Part shown: positions 1-5,559 of the stretch, one piece after another
Position numbering within the stretch: position 1 is the first letter of the stretch
Layout of the letters: each line of letters opens with the position of its first letter
Assembly (NCBI GenBank): GCA_964477085.1
Contig: CAYZDF010000104.1
Coordinates: 1-7,316, forward strand
Reading direction: 5' to 3'
DNA from: Dichloromethanomonas sp964477085
Lineage (GTDB): Bacteria; Bacillota; Desulfitobacteriia; Desulfitobacteriales; Syntrophobotulaceae
Length of the DNA: 7,316 nt
The notes under the pieces: generated by a model
Told to the model about the DNA's origin: nothing
The model's database searches: none
Seen by the model: only the letters and a program-made list of their open reading frames with translations
Translations under genes and position numbers: made by a program

Positions 1-1064
1 TCGGCGGAAACTTCGAATTAACTGGTGATGTTGCTGAATTTGGTAAAAAAGGTGAAAACGGTGCTAAACTTGCTATAAAAGAAATCAACGCAAAAGGTGG
101 CGTACTTGGTAAGCAAATGGAGTATGTTGGTACTGACAACAAGTCTGAAGCTGGAGAATCTACAGCTGCAACAACCAAGCTGGTTACTCAAGATAAAGTT
201 ATCGGTATTGTTGGACCAATGACAACAGGTAACACTCTTGCTGCTATCCCAGTTGTTACAGAAAATAAGGTTCCTTTGGTAACTCCCACCGGAACAAACT
301 CCAAAATTACTGTTGCTGAAGATGGTAAAGTAAACACTTGGTTATTCCGTGCTTGCTTTATCGATCCATTTCAAGGTGAAGTAGGAGCTAACTTTGCATT
401 CGATACTCTCCAAGCAAAATCCGCTGCATTGATCATCGACCAAAAAGGTGACTATGCAAAAGGTCTGGCTGAAAGCTTTAAGAAAACTTTTGAAGCTGCA
501 GGCGGAACTGTCGTTGCTTCTGAGCAGTATGTTGCGGGACAAGACAAAGACTTCAGAGCGATCTTAACGAACATTAAAGCTAAGAATCCTGATGTTATTT
601 TTGTTCCTGGCTATTATGGCGAAGCAGGACTTATCATTAAGCAAGCGCGAGAATCAAAAATGACGATGCCTATTCTTGGAGGAGACGGATGGGGTACTGG
701 CCCGATCGTTGAAGTAGCTGGTGTTGAAGCAATGAATAACACTTACTATTCTGACCATGTTGCAGCCGATGATCCTGCACTTGCTGATTTTGCAGCTGCT
801 TACAAGGCAGAATACAATCAAGAAGCTGACAGCTTTGCTGCTCTCGGCTATGATGCAGCTAAACTATTAGTAGCAGCTATTAAAAAAGCAGGAAGTGCTG
901 ATACAGAAAAAATTCAGCAAGCACTTGAGACTATGTCTGGTTTCAAAGGTGTCAGCGGTGACATCAATGTTGATTCGGCAACCCACAATCCTAAGAAAAG
1001 CGCTTCCATCCTTAAGTTTGTAGATGGCAAGAAGGTCTTTGCAACCAGGGTTGATCCTAAGTAA
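1..1064 (+). CDS. livJ: Branched-chain amino acid ABC transporter substrate-binding protein (5' partial)
   Basis: This is the extracytoplasmic binding protein of a LIV/HAAT-type importer, which captures leucine, isoleucine, valine or a related amino acid and delivers it to the LivHM channel. The frame is open from base 3 (bases 1-2 are the end of a split codon), giving 353 visible residues to the TAA at 1062-1064. An internal ATG at 117 is not the start, because family sequence continues upstream of it (GDVAEFGKKGENGAKLAIKE, then INAKGGVLG). This is the first lobe of the type 1 periplasmic-binding fold (Peripla_BP_6). Further family-like stretches are GIVGPMTTGNTLAAIPV and, near the C terminus, SFAALGYDAAKLL. 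The signal peptide and probable lipobox lie outside the window. It heads the liv gene order, 117 bp before livH. Binding-protein identity is secure, but the exact ligand cannot be read from the sequence, and livJ versus livK is only a naming choice. Confidence 0.93.
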   Translation, partial: GGNFELTGDVAEFGKKGENGAKLAIKEINAKGGVLGKQMEYVGTDNKSEAGESTAATTKLVTQDKVIGIVGPMTTGNTLAAIPVVTENKVPLVTPTGTNSKITVAEDGKVNTWLFRACFIDPFQGEVGANFAFDTLQAKSAALIIDQKGDYAKGLAESFKKTFEAAGGTVVASEQYVAGQDKDFRAILTNIKAKNPDVIFVPGYYGEAGLIIKQARESKMTMPILGGDGWGTGPIVEVAGVEAMNNTYYSDHVAADDPALADFAAAYKAEYNQEADSFAALGYDAAKLLVAAIKKAGSADTEKIQQALETMSGFKGVSGDINVDSATHNPKKSASILKFVDGKKVFATRVDPK

Positions 1065-1125
1065 GGAATAATGAGCATAAACGAGAGTCAGAACGTTTAC
1101 TGCGATCCCATATAACAAAGATATA

Positions 1126-1143
1126 AGGGGGGGAAACCCCCCT
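1126..1143 (+). terminator. GC-rich intercistronic hairpin (attenuator or mRNA stabiliser)
   Basis: Six G (1127-1132) pair with six C (1137-1142) across a GAAA tetraloop (1133-1136) of the GNRA class, and A1126-U1143 extends the stem to 7 bp. The following bases (CUUCUAAUG) are only weakly U-rich, so this is at best a leaky terminator. It lies between the binding-protein stop codon and the livH ribosome binding site. There it could protect the upstream mRNA from 3' exonucleases and reduce read-through, so that more binding protein than permease is made. The hairpin is seen directly; the role is inferred from other binding-protein-dependent transport operons. Confidence 0.55.
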
Positions 1144-1181
1144 CTTCTAATGCTAAATACAAGGTTAAGAGGAGTGAAAAT

Positions 1182-2069
1182 ATGGGAAGCGCCGATATAA
1201 TTATTCAGCAGTTAATTAACGGAATATCTCTTGGCAGTATCTATGCACTCATAGCCTTGGGCTATACGATGGTTTACGGTATTATTCAGCTGATCAATTT
1301 CGCCCATGGAGATATTATGATGGTAGGGGCCTATATTGGTTGGTTTTGTACCACAGTGTTAAAATTATCGTTCCTTCCAGCACTTATCACTTCCATGGTT
1401 TTATCAGCATTGTTAGGTGTGATTATCGAAAGAATCGCCTATAAGCCTCTCAGAAATGCCACAAGGCTTGCAGCCTTGATTACAGCTATCGGTATGTCAT
1501 TCTTCTTGGAGTACGGAGGTATGTGGATCGTTACACCTCAGACCCGAACTTTCCCGGAGGTTTTCCCCCAAACAGTATATAGTTATGGGAACATCACGTT
1601 TAAATATGGAGACATCGTTATCGTCATAACAACGGTGGTCTTAATGGCCCTCTTACAGTTTGTTGTAAAATATACTCGAGTTGGTAAAGCGATGCGCGCG
1701 GTTTCCTTTGACAAAGATGCTGCAAATCTGATGGGCATCAATGTCAACAATACAATCTCGGCTACATTTGCGATTGGTTCTTCTTTAGCAGCAGCTGCAG
1801 GTGTACTTATTGGGGTATACTTTAACACCATTAATCCATTAATGGGTATTATGCCGGGTTTGAAAGCATTTGTAGCAGCTGTACTTGGTGGAATTGGAAT
1901 CATACCTGGAGCCATGCTTGGCGGGCTGGCGATGGGTCTCATAGAATCCCTTGTAAGCGGAATCGGTTTTTCAACCTGGCGCGATGCGGCAGCTTTCTTA
2001 ATCCTCATCATCGTCCTTATAGTCAAACCTACTGGTTTATTAGGTAAAAATATTCGCGAGAAAGTGTAG
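1182..2069 (+). CDS. livH: Branched-chain amino acid ABC transporter permease LivH
   Basis: This is one of the two membrane subunits forming the translocation channel of the LIV importer. It has 295 residues, the usual length for LivH. The N-terminal family block is NGISLGSIYALIALGYTMVY (13-32), followed by INFAHGD (38-44). Hydrophobic spans lie at roughly 12-33, 43-60, 64-84, 96-117, 142-162, 193-213, 226-255 and 268-283. The cytoplasmic EAA-like loop that docks the ATPase is at 168-187, with G168 and the terminal GIN. The C-terminal LIV permease block around 225-250 contains PGLKAFVAAVLGGIG and PGAMLGG. The ATG at 1182 is supported by AGGAG at 1170-1174 with 7 nt spacing. The gene ends in TAG directly beside the livM ribosome binding site, which indicates translational coupling. 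I see nothing truncated or odd. Confidence 0.96.
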   Translation: MGSADIIIQQLINGISLGSIYALIALGYTMVYGIIQLINFAHGDIMMVGAYIGWFCTTVLKLSFLPALITSMVLSALLGVIIERIAYKPLRNATRLAALITAIGMSFFLEYGGMWIVTPQTRTFPEVFPQTVYSYGNITFKYGDIVIVITTVVLMALLQFVVKYTRVGKAMRAVSFDKDAANLMGINVNNTISATFAIGSSLAAAAGVLIGVYFNTINPLMGIMPGLKAFVAAVLGGIGIIPGAMLGGLAMGLIESLVSGIGFSTWRDAAAFLILIIVLIVKPTGLLGKNIREKV

Positions 2070-2078
2070 GTGGGCTAT

Positions 2079-3029
2079 ATGAAATTATTTAATAAGAAAA
2101 ATATCATCTCACTCTTTCTGCTGTTTCTCATCTATGGGGCTGTTCAGATTGCTTTTAATGCTGAGGTATTAGATAGATTTTACATGATGACTTTGGTTTT
2201 GGTGTGTATTTATATTATTTTAGCAGTCAGTCAGAATTTGATCACAGGTTTTACCGGACAGTTAGCGATAGGTCATGCCGGCTTTATGGCGATTGGTGCG
2301 TATATGTCCGCTTTAATTACCGTTAAGATGGAGGGCTCCTTAATTGCAGGCTTAGTTTTTGGAGCGATCGTCGCTGCTCTCGCGGGGGTTCTTATCGGTA
2401 TTCCGACATTACGATTGCGAGGTGATTACCTTGCAATCGCAACTTTAGGTCTGGGTGAAATCGTTCGTATAATCTTTTTAAACTGGGACTACCTCGGTGG
2501 TGCAACAGGATTCCAGGTGGCCAAGACCATCAACTGGACATGGGCATTCTGGCTCATGGTTCTTAGTGTGGCCGTTATCAGCAACTTTATTAACTCTTCC
2601 CACGGAAGGGCCTGTATCTCGGTAAGAGAGAATGAGATCGCGGCTGAGGCTATGGGTATCAATACGACTAAATATAAGGTTATGGCCTTTACGATTGGTG
2701 CAATGTTTGCAGGTTTAGCTGGAGGGATCTATGCTAATTATATGTATCTCATTCAGCCTGGCACGTTTAATTTCTTAAAATCTTTTGAAATCCTGGCTAT
2801 GGTTGTACTTGGTGGCCTTGGCAGTATTACTGGCAGTATCATTGGTGCAGGGGTTATGACCATTGTATCAGCTCTATTGGCAGATTTCCCTGAAATGCGA
2901 ATGGTAATTATCGCGATCCTCCTGATTCTCCTTATGATCTTTAAGCCAAATGGGATTCTGGGTAATAAGGAGTTTAAACTTGATTTCTTAAATCCAGAGA
3001 AGAAAGGTGACGAGAATGGCACTACTTAA
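2079..3029 (+). CDS. livM: Branched-chain amino acid ABC transporter permease LivM
   Basis: This is the second channel subunit of the LIV importer, 316 residues from the chosen start. The diagnostic blocks are GFTGQLAIGHAGFMAIGAY (57-75) and PTLRLRGDYLAIATLG (109-124), with an EAA-like ATPase-docking loop at 176-195 (GRACISVRENEIAAEAMGIN). The C-terminal span ends in KPNGILG (289-295), as in the family. About eight hydrophobic segments are visible. An in-frame GTG at 2070 would add three residues, but ATG 2079 is preferred because AGGTGG (2068-2073) lies 5 nt before it, whereas GTG 2070 would overlap that same site and has no good one of its own. The gene starts 9 bp after the livH stop, and its 3' end overlaps livG by 14 nt, so the pair is probably translationally coupled. 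Confidence 0.95.
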   Translation: MKLFNKKNIISLFLLFLIYGAVQIAFNAEVLDRFYMMTLVLVCIYIILAVSQNLITGFTGQLAIGHAGFMAIGAYMSALITVKMEGSLIAGLVFGAIVAALAGVLIGIPTLRLRGDYLAIATLGLGEIVRIIFLNWDYLGGATGFQVAKTINWTWAFWLMVLSVAVISNFINSSHGRACISVRENEIAAEAMGINTTKYKVMAFTIGAMFAGLAGGIYANYMYLIQPGTFNFLKSFEILAMVVLGGLGSITGSIIGAGVMTIVSALLADFPEMRMVIIAILLILLMIFKPNGILGNKEFKLDFLNPEKKGDENGTT

Positions 3030-3783
3030 AGTTGATAATTTGTCCAAATCATTTAGCGGACTTAAAGCTGTCTCCAACCTTGACATGGAAATCAATGAGG
3101 GAGAACTGGTCGGCTTAATCGGTCCTAATGGCGCAGGAAAAACGACCGCCTTTAACCTGCTAACCGGTGTTTATGTTCCTACGGACGGCAGAATCACTTT
3201 TCAGGACAAGAAGATTAACGGTCTTCCGCCCTATAAAGTTTCTTATCTGGGAATGGCCAGAACTTTTCAGAATATCCGTCTCTTCGGTGATCTTTCCGTT
3301 ATCGACAATGTTAAAATTGCCTATCATCAGCACATATCTTACAATACACTCTCTAGCATCTTTCGTCTTCCTGCATTCTTCAAAGGGGAAGAGGAGATGG
3401 AAAAAAAGGCATACGAATTTTTAAAAATATTTAGTCTACACGATAAAGCCAATGAACTAGCTAAAAATCTTCCTTATGGACAACAACGTCGTTTGGAAAT
3501 AGCCCGTGCTTTGGCTACCAAACCTTCCCTGCTGCTGCTGGATGAGCCGGCAGCTGGCATGAATCCACAAGAAACGCATAATCTGATGGAACTGATCCAT
3601 TGGATTCGTAAAGAGTTCAAGCTAACGATCCTTCTGATTGAACACGATATGTCACTTGTCATGGGAGTATGCGAGAGAATCTATGTTCTAGACTATGGGA
3701 TGGTCATCGCTCATGGAACGCCTGAGGAGATTAAGAATAATCCTAAAGTCATCGAAGCATACCTTGGAGAGGAGGCTATCTGA
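3016..3783 (+). CDS. livG: Branched-chain amino acid ABC transporter ATP-binding protein LivG
   Basis: This is one of the two cytoplasmic ATPases that power the importer, 255 residues from ATG 3016. The ABC motifs appear in order: Walker A GPNGAGKTT (36-44), Q-loop Q85 in RTFQN, signature LPYGQQRR (152-159, the LivG form of the LSGGQ motif), Walker B LLLLDEP (172-178, catalytic Glu 177) and switch H210 in IEHDM. The insertion after the Q-loop and the C-terminal EAYLGEE are typical of LivG. An in-frame GTG at 3007 is less likely as the start, since it sits inside AAGGTGA (3004-3010), which is well placed (5 nt) to serve ATG 3016. The start overlaps the livM 3' end by 14 nt. The TGA stop shares one base with the livF ATG. 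All catalytic residues are intact, so activity is expected. Confidence 0.95.
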   Translation: MALLKVDNLSKSFSGLKAVSNLDMEINEGELVGLIGPNGAGKTTAFNLLTGVYVPTDGRITFQDKKINGLPPYKVSYLGMARTFQNIRLFGDLSVIDNVKIAYHQHISYNTLSSIFRLPAFFKGEEEMEKKAYEFLKIFSLHDKANELAKNLPYGQQRRLEIARALATKPSLLLLDEPAAGMNPQETHNLMELIHWIRKEFKLTILLIEHDMSLVMGVCERIYVLDYGMVIAHGTPEEIKNNPKVIEAYLGEEAI

Positions 3784-4490
3784 TGATGCTATCATTAAAT
3801 AATGTTCACGTCTATTATGGTGCCATTCACGCTTTGAAGGGCATTTCATTTGATGTCAATAAAGGTGAGATAGTGACACTTATCGGTTCAAATGGAGCGG
3901 GTAAAAGCACATGTCTCAAAACAATTTCAGGCTTACTTCGCCCTAAAGAAGGAACATTACGGTTTAAAGATAACGACCTCACCGTTGTTACTGCACCACG
4001 GATCGTGGCCAGAGGCATTTCCCATGTGCCTGAAGGACGAAGGATATTTGCCAACATGTCAGTTTCTGAAAATCTTGATCTTGGTGCTTACTTACGTCGA
4101 GATAAAGCAACGATTAAAGAGGATATGGAAAGGGTGTATACACTTTTTCCCCGTCTCAGAGAACGCAGACGACAATTAGCCGGTACCTTATCCGGTGGCG
4201 AACAGCAGATGTTAGCGATGGGCCGTGCACTGATGTCTAAGCCGGAGTTGCTGCTTCTAGATGAGCCCTCAATGGGGCTGGCACCGATTCTTGTCAAACA
4301 GATTTTTGAAATAGTCCAGGAAATCAATGCTCAAGGAACAACCATCCTCCTTGTTGAACAAAACGCAAGGATGGCTCTTTCTGTTGCCCATAGGGCGTAT
4401 GTTCTTGAAACAGGGAAGATTGTACTCTCGGGTGATGCAAAGGAATTGATGGAAAGCGAAGAGATCAAGAAAGCATATCTTGGGGGTTAA
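3783..4490 (+). CDS. livF: Branched-chain amino acid ABC transporter ATP-binding protein LivF
   Basis: This is the partner ATPase of LivG, 235 residues, normal for LivF. Walker A is GSNGAGKST (35-43), the signature is LSGGEQQ (136-142) and Walker B is LLLLDEP (156-162, Glu 161). Two departures from the general ABC consensus are visible. The Q-loop position reads VPEGRRIF (82-89) with Glu instead of Gln, and the switch position is Gln 193 (LVEQNA) rather than His. Both are characteristic of LivF subunits, so they help separate it from LivG and do not indicate decay. The C terminus KKAYLGG is also family-typical. The start is ATG 3783, 7 nt after AGGAGG (3770-3775), in a TGATG overlap with livG. 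The ATG at 3786 is spaced less well. livF is the last gene of the liv cluster, and no convincing terminator follows it. Confidence 0.95.
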   Translation: MMLSLNNVHVYYGAIHALKGISFDVNKGEIVTLIGSNGAGKSTCLKTISGLLRPKEGTLRFKDNDLTVVTAPRIVARGISHVPEGRRIFANMSVSENLDLGAYLRRDKATIKEDMERVYTLFPRLRERRRQLAGTLSGGEQQMLAMGRALMSKPELLLLDEPSMGLAPILVKQIFEIVQEINAQGTTILLVEQNARMALSVAHRAYVLETGKIVLSGDAKELMESEEIKKAYLGG

Positions 4491-4518
4491 GCATTAAAAT
4501 ACCCTGTAGCGTATATAA

Positions 4519-4547
4519 TTGTTTTAAAATAATTGCTTTCTTATAAA
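4519..4547 (+). promoter_or_regulatory. Weak candidate promoter for the CBS-ACT gene
   Basis: TTGTTT (4519-4524) and TATAAA (4542-4547) are separated by 17 bp, resembling a sigma-A promoter with a poor -35 (3/6) and a good -10 (5/6). It lies about 80 bp upstream of the CBS-ACT start codon. The region is very AT-rich, so a chance match is easy. It would allow expression independent of the liv operon, but read-through from livF is equally possible because no strong terminator is visible between them. Confidence 0.3.
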
Positions 4548-4590
4548 GAAAAGGAAATTAAGAAAATCTGTAGAAATGAAAAGCAATTAT
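4529..4590 (+). repeat. 11-bp perfect inverted repeat in the livF-CBS spacer
   Basis: ATAATTGCTTT (4529-4539) is exactly complementary to AAAGCAATTAT (4580-4590), with 40 nt between the arms. The right arm can also pair over 9 bp with ATATAATTG at 4513-4521. The repeat straddles the candidate -10 and ends about 20 nt before the AAGGAGG of the next gene. It could fold in the leader RNA or act as a DNA operator. The AT-rich composition makes some chance pairing likely, so only the repeat itself is certain. Confidence 0.45.
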
Positions 4591-4624
4591 ATCTTGTAGA
4601 AGCTCAGGTAAGGAGGGCAATTGT

Positions 4625-5251
4625 ATGTATGTCCAACAATTCATGACTTCCCAGGTAATTACTGTTTCTCCGAATGAAAGTATCCTTAATGCGATGAATA
4701 TCATGAAGACTAAGAAGATTAACAGGTTGCCGGTTGTCAGTAACGGTAAGCTTGTCGGGATCGTAACGGATGGTGACTTAAGGGCAGCATCTCCTTCCCC
4801 TGTTACCTCTTTGAGTAAGTTTGAAATGAACGAGCTTCTTTCGAAAGTTAGTATCATTGATGTTGCCGTTAAGAAAGTCGTTACCTGTACCCCAGATACA
4901 CTTATCGAAGATGGAGCATTACTGATGAGGGAATATAAGATTGGTGCCCTCCCCGTCTTGGAAGGTAATAAATTGGTAGGGATTATTACCCAGAATAATA
5001 TCCTGGATGCCTTCCTGGATATTATGGGTGCCCGTAGTCCTGGAAAAAGGATTGTGATCGAAGTCAGAGATGAGATGGGTATTTTCAATGAAGTATCGGC
5101 TGTAATAAAAGAATACGGAGTTGATATCACCAGCCTGGCTGTATATCATCTTCCTAATAGAAAAGCTCAGATCCTTTGTCATTTGGATGGAAGCGGTGCG
5201 GATGAAGCTGTTAGCACGTTAATCCAAAAAGGTTTTAATATTACTTTATAA
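4625..5251 (+). CDS. CBS-pair and ACT domain protein (AcuB-like)
   Basis: A cytoplasmic regulatory-type protein of 208 residues with no catalytic domain. CBS domain 1 spans about 4-55 and ends in GIVTDGDLR (45-53), with T48 and D51 at the positions that often contact the ribose of a bound adenosyl ligand. CBS domain 2 spans about 78-132 and ends in GIITQNNIL (119-127). Residues from about 142 to 206 look like an ACT domain (IVIEVRDEMGIFNEVSAVIK, then EYGVDITSLAVY), a fold that often binds amino acids. CBS pairs commonly bind AMP, ATP or SAM. Together with the position behind a branched-chain amino acid importer, this suggests joint sensing of amino acid and adenylate levels, which is inference. 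The name acuB is sometimes given to this architecture, but there is no acetoin locus here, so I leave the symbol empty. AAGGAGG (4610-4616) lies 8 nt before the ATG. The stop is TAA at 5249-5251. Confidence 0.85.
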   Translation: MYVQQFMTSQVITVSPNESILNAMNIMKTKKINRLPVVSNGKLVGIVTDGDLRAASPSPVTSLSKFEMNELLSKVSIIDVAVKKVVTCTPDTLIEDGALLMREYKIGALPVLEGNKLVGIITQNNILDAFLDIMGARSPGKRIVIEVRDEMGIFNEVSAVIKEYGVDITSLAVYHLPNRKAQILCHLDGSGADEAVSTLIQKGFNITL

Positions 5252-5297
5252 AAGTGTTATTGGTTAAACTATACCAAATAATATTATAAGCTATTCA

Positions 5298-5341
5298 AGG
5301 GTGGAGAAATCAGCAGAGTTTATCTCCACCTTGTTATTTCC
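5298..5341 (+). terminator. Probable rho-independent terminator after the CBS-ACT gene
   Basis: GGTGGAGA (5300-5307) pairs perfectly with TCTCCACC (5323-5330). A G5299-U5331 wobble and the pair A5298-U5332 extend the stem to 10 bp around a 15-nt loop, and a U-rich tract follows (TTGTTATTT from 5331). It lies 46 bp after the CBS-ACT stop codon. The loop is larger than usual and the U tract is interrupted by a G and an A, so efficiency may be incomplete. The 3' arm also belongs to a competing hairpin described separately. Confidence 0.6.
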
Positions 5342-5371
5342 ACGGAAGCTTGGAAGCCTGTAACAAGGTGG
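5326..5371 (+). repeat. Second hairpin sharing an arm with the terminator
   Basis: CCACCTTGTTA (5326-5336) is perfectly complementary to TAACAAGGTGG (5361-5371), an 11-bp stem. Inside it TTCCA (5338-5342) can pair with TGGAA (5351-5355). The left arm overlaps the 3' arm and U tract of the preceding terminator hairpin, so the two folds cannot coexist. The whole element lies upstream of the selC promoter candidate and so in the 3' UTR of the CBS-ACT transcript. It could be a second terminator, a 3'-end stabiliser or a DNA operator; the sequence does not decide. Confidence 0.6.
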
Positions 5372-5386
5372 TCTTAGTTATAATTA

Positions 5387-5415
5387 TTTAAATTTATATA
5401 AGAATGTGCTAAAAT
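5387..5415 (+). promoter_or_regulatory. Candidate promoter for selC (and cvpA)
   Basis: TTTAAA (5387-5392, 4/6 to the -35 consensus) and TAAAAT (5410-5415, 5/6 to the -10) are separated by exactly 17 bp. A TGC just before the -10 (5407-5409) gives an extended -10. Transcription would begin near 5422, leaving a 5' leader of about 19 nt before the tRNA for RNase P removal. It is the best sigma-A-like match between the upstream terminator and selC. Confidence 0.6.
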
Positions 5416-5440
5416 GATGCAACAGAGATATAAGTGTTAA

Positions 5441-5538
5441 GGGAATGTATGGTGGCTGGTGCTGTCCCCGGACTTCAAATCCGTGTGTCGGGACGCAGAA
5501 CGTTCCGAGGTGTGTTCGATTCGCACACATTCCCGCCA
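5441..5538 (+). tRNA. selC: tRNA-Sec (selenocysteine, anticodon UCA)
   Basis: This is the tRNA that inserts selenocysteine at UGA codons; it is first charged with serine, then converted by SelA and delivered by SelB. The 98-nt gene folds as a bacterial tRNA-Sec. The acceptor stem is 8 bp (5441-5448 with 5527-5534), then discriminator G5535 and encoded CCA (5536-5538). The D arm has a 6-bp stem (5451-5456 with 5461-5466, three of the pairs being G-U) and a 4-nt UGGU loop. The anticodon loop is CUUCAAA (5473-5479) with UCA at 5475-5477. The variable arm has an 8-bp stem (5488-5495 with 5501-5508), and the T stem has 5 bp (5510-5514 with 5522-5526). The 8+5 acceptor/T geometry and the long variable arm are diagnostic. 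The anticodon stem contains one C-U mismatch (5468/5484). No selA, selB or selD is in the window. cvpA begins 21 bp downstream with no terminator between. Confidence 0.96.
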
Positions 5539-5559
5539 TTTCTCAGAGGAGGAGAAAAG

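Noticed and set aside
1583..2026. Long minus-strand open frame opposite livH (147 codons)
   Set aside because: It lies entirely antisense to a well-supported permease gene and looks like a reading-frame shadow, with no recognisable protein features.
3781..3798. Tandem TGA TGA at the end of livG as possible selenocysteine codons, given selC in the window
   Set aside because: Read-through would add only a few residues before a TAA, the protein already ends at the usual LivG C terminus, and the second TGA overlaps the livF start.
4558..5130. Minus-strand open frame opposite the CBS-ACT gene (190 codons)
   Set aside because: It is antisense to a protein with clear CBS and ACT domains and shows no recognisable domain, so it is treated as a shadow.
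5260..5277. Inverted repeat TTGGT...ACCAA just after the CBS-ACT gene
   Set aside because: It is a 5-bp stem with an 8-nt loop and no U tract, much weaker than the neighbouring terminator hairpin.
5441..5538. selC as an attachment site for an integrated island
   Set aside because: No duplicated tRNA 3' end, integrase or phage-like gene is visible, and the sequence just downstream is an ordinary core gene with its own ribosome binding site.
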